A stretch of 5,783 nt of DNA from DASYUM01 sp036001225 (lineage in GTDB: Bacteria > Methylomirabilota > Methylomirabilia > Rokubacteriales > DASRDR01), in contig DASYUM010000109.1 in the NCBI GenBank assembly GCA_036001225.1, positions 1 through 5,783 of the forward strand. The letters run 5' to 3'. This document shows positions 1 to 5,609 of the stretch, piece by piece. Within the stretch, counting starts at the first letter, position 1; every line of letters starts with the position of its first letter. The notes beneath the pieces are model-generated. The model was not told the DNA's origin. It saw only the letters and a program-made list of their open reading frames with translations, and searched no databases. The position numbers and the translations under genes were made by a program.

Positions 1-1
1 C

Positions 2-118
2 TCACCGGTCGGGAAGTTCGGACGGCCCCCGCGCCGGCCGGTCCGGGAGGTGGCGTTCGCGGACCGCTGGGGCCAGGCATTCGGCGGAGCTCGGGGAGCC
101 GACCCCCCTACCCGGTGA
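2..118 (+). CDS. Possible 3' end of an unidentified plus-strand gene (partial)
   Basis: This frame is open from the window edge to a TGA at 116-118. Most of its codons end in G or C, and it contains a plausible protein-like stretch, REVAFADRWGQAFG. It would converge on the minus-strand remnant at 142-339. There is no recognisable domain, and only 38 codons are visible. At this G+C content other frames are also open here: the frame starting at base 1 runs on past 700. The call is therefore weak, and the stretch may be noncoding. Confidence 0.2.
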   Translation, partial: SPVGKFGRPPRRPVREVAFADRWGQAFGGARGADPPTR

Positions 119-141
119 ATCCGGGGGCGCGCGCCGCGGCT

Positions 142-339
142 TCACACCGTCAGGTAGTGGGCCCGATCGACGACGTTGATGGAGTCGACCTGGAGGCCGC
201 CCACGTCCTCGACGAACCGGATCAGCCGCCGGGGCGTCAGGGCGCGCGACCTCGGCCGGGCGAGGTGCTGCCTCTCGAGGAAGAGGGCGGCGACCGCCCG
301 CAACGGGAAGATATCCGCTCCGCGGACCGGCTGGCTACT
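142..339 (-). pseudogene. N-terminal remnant of a YcaQ/AlkZ-like winged-helix (HTH_42) protein
   Basis: Reading the minus strand from 339 to a TGA at 144-142 gives a peptide with FLERQHLARPRSR, then LIRFVEDVGGLQVDSINV, then VDRAHYLTV and the stop. The VGGLQ(V/I)DSINVV-RAHYL signature is characteristic of the N-terminal region of the winged-helix family that includes YcaQ and the interstrand-crosslink glycosylase AlkZ (Pfam PF06224), whose members are usually near 400 residues. From memory, relatives continue with Trp-Ser-Arg and GPY. Here the Trp position is TGA, followed by Ser-Arg codons and then no family-like sequence in any minus frame to base 1. The frame also has a TGA at 342-340 upstream. 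Its only possible start is a TTG at 303, with no clear ribosome site. It looks like a decayed or truncated gene. It lies just downstream of the amidohydrolase on the same strand. A sequencing error could explain the stop but not the lost downstream homology. Confidence 0.62.
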
Positions 340-350
340 TCATTTGAGGC

Positions 351-2201
351 TCACCCGGCCGGCTCGACGCAGTGGCAGCCGCCCTCGGCGGCGAAGCCCC
401 GCGCCTCGCGCTGGGGCGGCAGGAGCGCGCGCGAGGGCCGGCCGTCGTGGACGATCCGGCCCCCGACCACGGTGAGGAGCACCTTCCCGTCCCGCACCTC
501 GGCCGGGGTGGCCGCCAGCGGATCGACCGACAGCGCCACCAGGTCGGCGAGCTTCCCGACTTCGATCGTGCCCTTGAGGTCCTCCTCGAAGGCGGCGTAC
601 GCGCTCCCTCGCGTGTACCAGCCGAGGGCATCCGCCATCGGAATCGCCCACTGCGACCCCTGGATGCCCGCGAGCTGCGTCTCGCGCGTCACCGAGCTCC
701 AGAGCCCGAGGAGCGGCTGGTAGGGCGTGACCGGCGAGTCGGAGCCGCCGCCGACGGGAAGCCCGCTGTCGAGGTAGGCCTTCAAGGGCTCGCAGTCGGC
801 CGCCCGGGTCGGTCCCCAGTAGCGGACGAAGCCCGCGGCCAGCGCGTACATCAGCGGCTGCTGGGCCGTGATGACCAGGTCCATCTGCTTCGCCCGGGCG
901 ACATGCTCCGGACGCGCCAGCATCATGTGGATCAGCGTCCAGCGCTGGCCCCCGAGCGGGCTCTGGGCATGAACGCCCGTGTAGGCCTCGAGCACCTGGT
1001 CGATGCCCGCATCGCCCACGCAGTGCACCCCCATCTGCCAGCCGAGCCGGCGCGCGAGGAGGCACACCGCGTGCATGTTCTCGAGGCTCGCATGCGGCTT
1101 GCCCCGCGGATCCGAGGGATCGTCGGCGTGGGCGAAGGGCTCCCGCAGGTAGCTCGTCTCCACCCCGCCGTCCGCGGTGAACTTGATCCCGCCGAGGCGG
1201 AGCCACTGGTCGCCGAAGCCGGTCGTGAAGGCGAGGCCGCGGATGGTGCCGAGCGCGCGGTCCAGCTCGGCCCGGGTCGTCCCGGGGAAGACGCGGAGCA
1301 TGGCGGTGGTGCGCACGGTCAACTCCCCGTTCGCCCAGAGCGGCTGAAAGGCCGCCAGGTCGGCGGGGTCGAGCCCCGGCTCGATCACGCTCGTGATGCC
1401 GGCCGCGTGGTAGGCCTTGATCGCGGCGCGCAGCGCGGTCGCCTCCTGCTCCCGAGTCGGCGGCGGCAGGAGGGCGGCAATCTGCCGGAAGGCCGGGAAC
1501 CCGATGATGTGGCCGGTGAGATCGCCCGTGCCCGGATCACGCACATAGGTCCCGCCCGGTGGGTTCGCCGTGTCCCGGGTGATGCCCGCGCGGCTCAGGG
1601 CGAGGCTGTTCACCACGCGATTGTGGCCGCCGCGCGGGATGTAGACGGGGTGGTTCGGCGCCACCCGGTCGAGCTCGACACGCGTGGGGAAGCGCTGCTC
1701 GGCGAGCTGGCTCTCGTGCCAGCGGCTCGAGGCCACCACCCACTCGCCGGGCGGTGTCACGGCGGCGCGGGCCTCGATGGCGGCCAGCACATCGGCGAGA
1801 CGCTTGGCCTCCGAGAGGTCCACGGCAAAGAAGTTGAGGCCGGTCGTCCGAAGATGGTTGTGGGAATCGTAAAAGCCGGGCAGCAGGGTGAGCCCGCCGA
1901 GGTCGTGCTGGACCGTCCCGGCGCCGGCCAGCGCGCGGATCGACGCGGTGTCCCCGACCGCCAGGATCCGCCCGCGCTTGACGGCGATGGCCTCGGCCAG
2001 GCGGCCGGCGGCGTCGAGCGTGCGGACGCGGGCATTGAGGAGCACCATGTCCGGGACGTCGCCCGCGTGGACCGCCGGGAGCGCAGCCGCCACCGCCTCC
2101 CGTCCGCGCCGCCCGATCGGCAGCTCCGCCAGCTCGGCCAGCGGGAGCGCCGCTACCATGGCCCCGGCCGCTCGCAGGAACTCGCGCCTCAGCCTGTCCA
2201 T
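351..2201 (-). CDS. Tat-exported YtcJ-type amidohydrolase
   Basis: A 616-residue metal-dependent hydrolase of the YtcJ-like branch of the amidohydrolase superfamily; such enzymes cleave amide or related bonds, but the substrate cannot be read from sequence. The start is fixed by AAAGGAGGT six bases upstream of ATG 2201, although the frame stays open far upstream opposite the dehydrogenase. The N terminus has a twin-arginine motif (R5-R6-E7-F8-L9) followed by a short Ala/Leu-rich segment, with a possible cleavage site near residue 46 (VHA-GD). This implies folded export to the periplasm or outer face. A small beta domain follows (VLLNARVRTLDAAGRL), then the TIM barrel. Metal ligands fit H114-N115-H116 in LPGFYDSHNH, K340 in GGIKFTADGG, H393 in GVHCVGDAG, H425 in LIHMM and D488 in GGGSDSPVTP. 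The C terminus closes the beta domain (VGKLADLVAL, VVGGRIVHDG). It is full length for the family. It is divergent from the dehydrogenase and the nitrile hydratase cluster. A shared amide-related pathway is only inference. Confidence 0.93.
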   Translation of the reverse strand: MDRLRREFLRAAGAMVAALPLAELAELPIGRRGREAVAAALPAVHAGDVPDMVLLNARVRTLDAAGRLAEAIAVKRGRILAVGDTASIRALAGAGTVQHDLGGLTLLPGFYDSHNHLRTTGLNFFAVDLSEAKRLADVLAAIEARAAVTPPGEWVVASSRWHESQLAEQRFPTRVELDRVAPNHPVYIPRGGHNRVVNSLALSRAGITRDTANPPGGTYVRDPGTGDLTGHIIGFPAFRQIAALLPPPTREQEATALRAAIKAYHAAGITSVIEPGLDPADLAAFQPLWANGELTVRTTAMLRVFPGTTRAELDRALGTIRGLAFTTGFGDQWLRLGGIKFTADGGVETSYLREPFAHADDPSDPRGKPHASLENMHAVCLLARRLGWQMGVHCVGDAGIDQVLEAYTGVHAQSPLGGQRWTLIHMMLARPEHVARAKQMDLVITAQQPLMYALAAGFVRYWGPTRAADCEPLKAYLDSGLPVGGGSDSPVTPYQPLLGLWSSVTRETQLAGIQGSQWAIPMADALGWYTRGSAYAAFEEDLKGTIEVGKLADLVALSVDPLAATPAEVRDGKVLLTVVGGRIVHDGRPSRALLPPQREARGFAAEGGCHCVEPAG

Positions 2202-2206
2202 GTCCG

Positions 2207-2215
2207 ACCTCCTTT
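2207..2215 (-). promoter_or_regulatory. Shine-Dalgarno site of the amidohydrolase
   Basis: The minus strand reads AAAGGAGGT, then six bases, then ATG at 2201. This near-perfect anti-16S match decides the start within a frame that is open for another 1 kb upstream. It also places the twin-arginine motif at residues 5-6, where a Tat signal should be. Confidence 0.9.
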
Positions 2216-2247
2216 GGCCTGTATTAGGATGGGAGCATTCTGGACCC

Positions 2248-2253
2248 AGGAGG
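2248..2253 (+). promoter_or_regulatory. Shine-Dalgarno site of the dehydrogenase
   Basis: AGGAGG sits five bases before GTG at 2259. An in-frame ATG at 2229 has no such site and would add ten residues ahead of the Rossmann motif, so the GTG is preferred. Confidence 0.85.
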
Positions 2254-2258
2254 CAGCC

Positions 2259-3161
2259 GTGAGCAACCGAGTCGGCTTCATCGGGCTGGGCACCATGGGG
2301 CTCCCCATGGTCACCAATCTCACCAAGGCGGGGCACGCGGTCGTCGCCTGCGACGTGAGCCCGGCGGCGCTGGAAGCCGCCCGCGGGCTGCCCGGGGTCG
2401 AGGCGGTCGCCTCGCCGAAGGCCGTGGCCGAGCGCTCCGCCGCGCTCTTCACCTGTCTGCCGAACGACGACGTCGTCCGCCGCGTGTACCTCGGGCCCGA
2501 CGGCATCGCCGCCGGCGGCCGGTCCGGGCTCGTCACCGGCGACTGCTCGACGGTGAGTCCGGAGGCGACGCTGGAGGTCCACCGCGCGCTGGCGGCGCAC
2601 GGCATCGCCCACCTGGACACGCCGATGCTCGGCTCTCAGCCTCAAGCCGTCGCCGGCGAGATCTTCTTCATCGTGGGGGGCGACCCGGCCCCCCTCGGCC
2701 GGATCGAGCCCTACCTGACGGCGATGGGCAAGCTCCATCTCCACGTGGGCCCGATCGGCACCGGTAACCGCATCAAGCTGATGCACAACGGGCTGGCCGC
2801 CGTCATCGCGGTGGCGGTCGCCGAGGCGCTCGGGACCTGCGTGAAGGCCGGCGTGGACCCGTCCGTGCTCTACGAGGTCGTCTGCAAGGGGGGCGGGATG
2901 GCCTACGGCACTTACTGGGAGCGGCGGGCCAAGCGGGTGGTCGACGGCGAGTTCGCTCCCACCTTCATGCTCCAGCACATGGTGAAGGACGCCCGGCTCG
3001 CGCTCGAGCACGCGCGGTCCGCCGAGGTGCCGACGCCGCTCCTCGCGGAGACCCTGCAGACCTACGAGGAGGCGCTGGCCGACGGCTGGGGCGCTCAGGA
3101 CTTCTCCGCGGTCAGCCACGTCATCGAGAAGCGTATCGGCCGGCCGCTCTCGGGGAACTGA
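2259..3161 (+). CDS. NAD-binding beta-hydroxyacid dehydrogenase (3-hydroxyisobutyrate dehydrogenase family)
   Basis: A 300-residue cytoplasmic oxidoreductase of the family that includes 3-hydroxyisobutyrate dehydrogenase, tartronate semialdehyde reductase and glyoxylate/succinate-semialdehyde reductases. The N-terminal Rossmann fold carries G9-L10-G11-T12-M13-G14 within VGFIGLGTMG. D32 at the end of the second strand (VVACDVS) suggests NAD rather than NADP. The C-terminal helical domain carries the catalytic Lys as K173 with N177 in GTGNRIKLMHN. The substrate-binding motif, usually DAPVSGG, reads D120-T-P-M-L-G-S126, so the usual Ser is Leu and the second Gly is Ser; specificity may therefore differ from the classical members. 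The length is normal. The start is GTG 2259, with AGGAGG five bases upstream. The gene is divergent from the amidohydrolase and 80 bp upstream of nitrile hydratase alpha on the same strand, so it could share a transcript with the cluster. The family is certain; the substrate is not. Confidence 0.93.
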   Translation: MSNRVGFIGLGTMGLPMVTNLTKAGHAVVACDVSPAALEAARGLPGVEAVASPKAVAERSAALFTCLPNDDVVRRVYLGPDGIAAGGRSGLVTGDCSTVSPEATLEVHRALAAHGIAHLDTPMLGSQPQAVAGEIFFIVGGDPAPLGRIEPYLTAMGKLHLHVGPIGTGNRIKLMHNGLAAVIAVAVAEALGTCVKAGVDPSVLYEVVCKGGGMAYGTYWERRAKRVVDGEFAPTFMLQHMVKDARLALEHARSAEVPTPLLAETLQTYEEALADGWGAQDFSAVSHVIEKRIGRPLSGN

Positions 3162-3208
3162 CCCGGGGAGTCGGGGGGCGTGGTCCACCCCTCTTGGCCC
3201 GGCCATCC

Positions 3209-3216
3209 AGGAGGGG
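3209..3216 (+). promoter_or_regulatory. Strong Shine-Dalgarno site of the leader ORF
   Basis: AGGAGGGG lies seven bases (counted from AGGAGG) before ATG 3222. It is the best ribosome-binding match upstream of the nitrile hydratase genes, yet it is positioned for a seven-codon ORF and not for the alpha start at 3242, which is about 27 bases away. No other start codon is spaced correctly for it. Confidence 0.7.
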
Positions 3217-3221
3217 TTACC

Positions 3222-3245
3222 ATGCGGCCAGGGAGAGACGAATGA
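3222..3245 (+). CDS. Seven-codon leader peptide ORF overlapping the nitrile hydratase alpha start
   Basis: ATG 3222 opens a frame encoding MRPGRDE, ending in TGA at 3243-3245. The stop overlaps the alpha start codon as ATGA. The leader has a strong Shine-Dalgarno site (AGGAGGGG), and its GGGAGAG segment at 3231-3237 doubles as a modest site for alpha. It includes CCA and AGA, codons unusual for so GC-rich a genome. The arrangement is what translational coupling would look like: ribosomes load at the leader, terminate at TGA and restart at the overlapping ATG. The peptide itself is probably unimportant. The geometry is plain in the sequence; translation and function are inference. The alternative is chance, or an indel that splits the true alpha start. 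Confidence 0.45.
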   Translation: MRPGRDE

Positions 3246-3925
3246 GCGGACACGAGCACGAGCACGGTCACGAACCCGGCGGCCACGGGCACACCCACGA
3301 TCCGAGCCACCCCCACAATGCGCCGCTGACGGAGGTCCAGCTCCGGGTGAAGGCGCTGGAGTCGCTCCTCACCGAGAAGGGGCTGGTGGACCCGGCGGCG
3401 CTCGACGAGCTGATCGACACCTACGAGACCCGGGTCGGCCCCCGGAACGGGGCGAAGGTCGTGGCCCGCGCCTGGATTGACCCCGAGTTCAAGCGGCGGC
3501 TCCTCGAGAACGCGACGGAAGCGATCGCCGAGATGGGCTTCATCGGACGCCAGGGCGAGGACATGGTGGCGCTCGAGAACACGCCGAGGGTCCACAACCT
3601 GGTCGTGTGCACCCTCTGCTCGTGTTACCCCTGGCCGGTCCTCGGGCTGCCGCCTGTCTGGTACAAGTCCTCGCCCTACCGCTCCCGGGCGGTGATCGAC
3701 CCCCGCGGCGTCCTGCGCGAGTTCGACGTCGAGCTGCCGGACGACGTCGAGGTGCGCGTGTGGGACTCGACCGCGGAGCTCCGCTACCTCGTCCTGCCCG
3801 AGCGCCCGGCGGGAACCGAGGGGATGAGCGAGGAGGAGCTGGCCGCGCTGGTGACCCGCGACGCGATGGTCGGGGCCGCCACGGTCAAGGCCCCCGGGGG
3901 GCCGCGGACGGGGACCGCGCGATGA
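3242..3925 (+). CDS. nthA: Cobalt-type nitrile hydratase, alpha subunit
   Basis: A 227-residue catalytic subunit of nitrile hydratase, which hydrates nitriles to amides in the cytoplasm as a heterotetramer with beta. The metal claw is V-C123-T124-L125-C126-S127-C128-Y. Thr in CTLCSC marks the Co(III) class, while Fe enzymes have CSLCSC; in the family the second and third Cys are oxidised to sulfinic and sulfenic acids. Other conserved blocks are LLTEKGLVDPAALDELID, GPRNGAKVVARAW, VLGLPPVWYKS.PYRSR, VRVWDSTAE.RY and RPAGTEG. The start ATG 3242 is chosen because relatives begin with a short Met-Ser-His-rich tail and GGAG lies six bases upstream; a TTG at 3194 in the same frame lacks support. 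The first 25 residues hold nine His, making the protein about 20 residues longer than typical. The gene overlaps beta by ATGA. Thiocyanate hydrolase gamma shares the claw, but an intact single beta gene next door favours nitrile hydratase. Confidence 0.95.
   Translation: MSGHEHEHGHEPGGHGHTHDPSHPHNAPLTEVQLRVKALESLLTEKGLVDPAALDELIDTYETRVGPRNGAKVVARAWIDPEFKRRLLENATEAIAEMGFIGRQGEDMVALENTPRVHNLVVCTLCSCYPWPVLGLPPVWYKSSPYRSRAVIDPRGVLREFDVELPDDVEVRVWDSTAELRYLVLPERPAGTEGMSEEELAALVTRDAMVGAATVKAPGGPRTGTAR
3251..3316 (+). repeat. His-rich coding repeat in the alpha N terminus
   Basis: Four tandem CACGNN hexamers at 3251-3274 (CACGAG twice, CACGGT, CACGAA) open a tract that encodes His at residues 4, 6, 8, 10, 15, 17, 19, 23 and 25 of alpha. 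The alternating His-Glu/Gly pattern resembles Co/Ni-binding tails of metallochaperones. The hexamer repeat suggests growth by slippage. Metal binding is inferred. Confidence 0.75.
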
Positions 3926-4587
3926 ACGGCGTCCACGACATGGGCGGGATGCACGGCTTCGGCGCGGTGGCCCGGGAGGAGAACGAGCCCGTCTTCCACG
4001 CGGACTGGGAGCGGCGGGCCTTCGCCCTCACCCTCGCGATGGGCGCCTTTCGAAGGTGGAACCTCGACCGGTCGCGCTTCGCGCGGGAGCAGATGCCGCC
4101 CGACGAGTACCTGGCCGCCACCTACTACGAGCGGTGGCTGTGGGGCCTCCGAGAGCTTCTCGTCGAGCACGGCTTCGTCACCCGAGAGGAGCTCGAGCGG
4201 CGCGAGGTGCGGGCGCCCCGAGACGCCCGGCCGAGACCGGAGGCGCTGCGCCCGGCCGACCTGCCGCGGATGCTGCGGAACCGGCGCGCGGCCCGCCTGG
4301 ACGATCCGGTCCCGCCGAAGTTCAAGCCGGGCGACCGCGTGGTGGCCCGGAACATCCACCCGCTCGGCCACACCCGCCTGCCGCGTTACGTCCGGAGCCG
4401 CCAGGGCGTGATCGACCGTGACCACGGCGTCTTCATCTTCCCCGACACCCACGCGCTCGGCCAGGGCAAGAAGCCCCAGCACGTTTACAGCGTCCGCTTC
4501 GCCGCGCGGGAGCTGTGGGGACTGGAGGCCTCCCCGCGCGACAGCGTCTACGTCGACCTCTGGGATGACTACCTCGACCCCGCCTGA
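3922..4587 (+). CDS. nthB: Nitrile hydratase, beta subunit
   Basis: A 221-residue structural and active-site partner of alpha. The N terminus MNGVHDMGGMHGFG is the hallmark of nitrile hydratase beta subunits. A helical domain follows (PVF.ADWERRAFAL, then ATYYERWLWGLRELLVEHGFVTREEL). From about residue 132 comes the SH3-like C-terminal barrel (KFKPGDRVVARN, HTRLPRYVRSRQGVI, GKKPQHVYSVRFAARELWG). Two conserved beta-subunit arginines contact the oxidised Cys claw in solved structures; R71 (YYERW) and R192 (YSVRF) are the likely equivalents. The length is normal, covering in one chain what thiocyanate hydrolase divides between two subunits. The start overlaps the alpha stop (ATGA), implying coupled synthesis in a 1:1 ratio; there is no strong Shine-Dalgarno site of its own. 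The alpha-beta gene order differs from the beta-alpha order of the well-studied Co enzymes of Rhodococcus rhodochrous J1 and Pseudonocardia thermophila. Confidence 0.95.
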   Translation: MNGVHDMGGMHGFGAVAREENEPVFHADWERRAFALTLAMGAFRRWNLDRSRFAREQMPPDEYLAATYYERWLWGLRELLVEHGFVTREELERREVRAPRDARPRPEALRPADLPRMLRNRRAARLDDPVPPKFKPGDRVVARNIHPLGHTRLPRYVRSRQGVIDRDHGVFIFPDTHALGQGKKPQHVYSVRFAARELWGLEASPRDSVYVDLWDDYLDPA

Positions 4588-4942
4588 CGCCCGGCGCGCC
4601 CCGGACCTCCCCGCCCTCCCCCGCGACGACGAGGGGGGCCCGGTCTTCAAGGCGCCCTGGGAGGCCCAGGCCTTCGCGATGGCCGTCAAGCTCCACGAGG
4701 CGGGCCACTTCACCTGGGCCGAGTGGGCCGAGCGCCTCGCCGCCGAGATCAAGCGGGCCCAGGCCCACGGCGACCCCGACCTCGGCACCACCTACTACGA
4801 GCACTGGCTCGCGGCCCTCGAGCGGATCGTGGCCGAGAAGGGCCTGGTGTCCGCCGAGGCGCTCGCCCGCCGCAAGACCGAGTGGGAGGACGCCGCGCGC
4901 GAGACCCCGCCCGGCCGGCCGATCGAGCTTCCGCGCGGCTGA
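4565..4942 (+). CDS. Nitrile hydratase accessory (maturation) protein
   Basis: A 125-residue small activator of the Co-type class. In Rhodococcus J1, proteins of this kind bind alpha, promote Co insertion and Cys oxidation, then exchange loaded alpha into apo-enzyme (self-subunit swapping). It is a paralogue of the beta N-terminal domain: PVFKAPWEAQAFAMAV matches beta PVFHADWERRAFALTL, and TTYYEHWLAALERIVAEKGL matches beta ATYYERWLWGLRELLVEHGF. The beta Arg is replaced by H80. No SH3-like barrel is present, and the protein contains no Cys, so any metal contact must use His or acidic residues or alpha's own claw. The start is ATG 4565, the only ATG before the conserved region; it lies 23 bases inside beta and lacks a clear Shine-Dalgarno site, so translation is probably coupled. 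The Pro/Arg-rich N terminus (residues 5-25) is low complexity. It is not the P47K-type GTPase activator used by Fe enzymes. Confidence 0.9.
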   Translation: MTTSTPPDARRAPDLPALPRDDEGGPVFKAPWEAQAFAMAVKLHEAGHFTWAEWAERLAAEIKRAQAHGDPDLGTTYYEHWLAALERIVAEKGLVSAEALARRKTEWEDAARETPPGRPIELPRG

Positions 4943-4954
4943 TCCCGCCCGCCG

Positions 4955-5590
4955 ATGTACGTCCCGAGGCACTTCGAGGTCTCCGACCGCGCCTGGTGTC
5001 ACGCCCTCATCCGCGCCGAGCCCTTCGCCACGCTGGTGGGCGCGGATGACACCGGCGTCCCGTTCGCGACCCACCTCCCCTTCCTGCTCGACGCCGAGCG
5101 CGGGCCACTCGGCACGCTGATCGGCCACGTCGCGCGCGCCAACCCGCAGTGGCGGTACTTCCGGCCCCACCAGCCGGTGTTCGTGATCTTCCAGGGCCCG
5201 CACGCCTACGTCTCCCCTGCGTGGTACGAGGTGCACCCGAGCGTCCCGACCTGGAACTACGTCGCCGTGCACGCCTACGGCATTCCCGCCGTCTTCGAGG
5301 ATCCGGCCCGGGTGAAGGCGCTGCTGGCGGCACTCGTCCAGACGTTCGAGGCCGGGCAGCCGGCCCCCTGGCGGTTCGAGTCGCTGCCCCGCGACTACGT
5401 GGACGGCATGCTGCGCGGCATCGTCGCCTTCGAGATGCCGATCGACCGGCTGGAGGGCAAGGCCAAGCTCAGCCAGAATCGAAGCGCCGCCGACCGGGCC
5501 CGGGTCAGCGCCGCGCTGGAGGCCGCCGCCGACCCCCTGGCGCGGGCCGTGGCGGCACTGATGGGTCCCGGGCGACCGGCTCAGCCATGA
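4955..5590 (+). CDS. PaiB-family FMN-binding protein (putative transcriptional regulator)
   Basis: A 211-residue protein of the FMN_bind_2 family (PF04299), named for Bacillus subtilis PaiB, a negative regulator of sporulation and protease genes. It has a split-barrel flavin/heme-binding type fold. Family blocks are all visible: MYVPRHFE at the start, THLPFLLD, GHVARANPQW, FQGPHAYVSPAWY (G81-Y90 region), V97-P-T-W-N-Y-V-A-V-H106 and L166-E-G-K-A-K-L-S-Q-N-R176. The length matches the family. ATG 4955 falls 12 bases after the accessory gene stop with no good Shine-Dalgarno site, so it probably depends on coupling within the nitrile hydratase transcript. It could repress or tune this cluster, or act as a flavin- or heme-dependent enzyme; sequence alone does not decide, since no clear DNA-binding domain is visible. 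It is not an aldoxime dehydratase, the usual nitrile-pathway partner. Confidence 0.9.
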   Translation: MYVPRHFEVSDRAWCHALIRAEPFATLVGADDTGVPFATHLPFLLDAERGPLGTLIGHVARANPQWRYFRPHQPVFVIFQGPHAYVSPAWYEVHPSVPTWNYVAVHAYGIPAVFEDPARVKALLAALVQTFEAGQPAPWRFESLPRDYVDGMLRGIVAFEMPIDRLEGKAKLSQNRSAADRARVSAALEAAADPLARAVAALMGPGRPAQP

Positions 5591-5609
5591 CGATGGAGGC
5601 GGTGGTCGA

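Larger units (their letters stand above)
2202..2258. promoter_or_regulatory. 57-bp divergent intergenic region
   Basis: This gap separates the start codons of two divergent genes and so must carry at least part of the control for both. It is locally less GC-rich around TGTATTAGGAT (2220-2230). TATTAG at 2222-2227 could be a plus-strand -10 element, giving a leader of about 25 bases, but no good -35 lies 17 bases upstream. On the minus strand the same bases read TAATAC, but initiation seven bases on would cut into the Shine-Dalgarno site. No clear operator palindrome is seen. The two Shine-Dalgarno sites (2208-2213 and 2248-2253) are exact complements of each other. Confidence 0.45.

Noticed and set aside
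372..3161. A 929-codon plus-strand open frame spanning the amidohydrolase and the dehydrogenase.
   Set aside because: Only its last 300 codons (from GTG 2259) encode the dehydrogenase. The rest is the antisense of the amidohydrolase, open because of high G+C, and has no domain-like sequence.
2202..3206. Upstream extension of the amidohydrolase frame opposite the dehydrogenase.
   Set aside because: The Shine-Dalgarno site at 2207-2215 and the twin-arginine motif at residues 5-6 place the start at 2201. The upstream frame is an antisense shadow with His/Arg/Gly-rich content.
3162..3210. Terminator or promoter between the dehydrogenase and the nitrile hydratase cluster.
   Set aside because: Only weak, short self-complementary pieces (GTGGTCCAC, TGGCCCGGCCA) are present, with no T tract and no convincing -35/-10 pair.
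3242..4942. Thiocyanate hydrolase rather than nitrile hydratase.
   Set aside because: The gamma subunit of thiocyanate hydrolase shares the CTLCSC claw, but that enzyme splits the beta equivalent into two subunits. Here, beta is one chain with both domains, followed by the small accessory protein typical of Co nitrile hydratase.
3784..5272. Long minus-strand frames opposite the beta, accessory and PaiB-like genes.
   Set aside because: They mirror well-supported plus-strand genes, lack ribosome sites and recognisable motifs, and are typical of GC-rich antisense.
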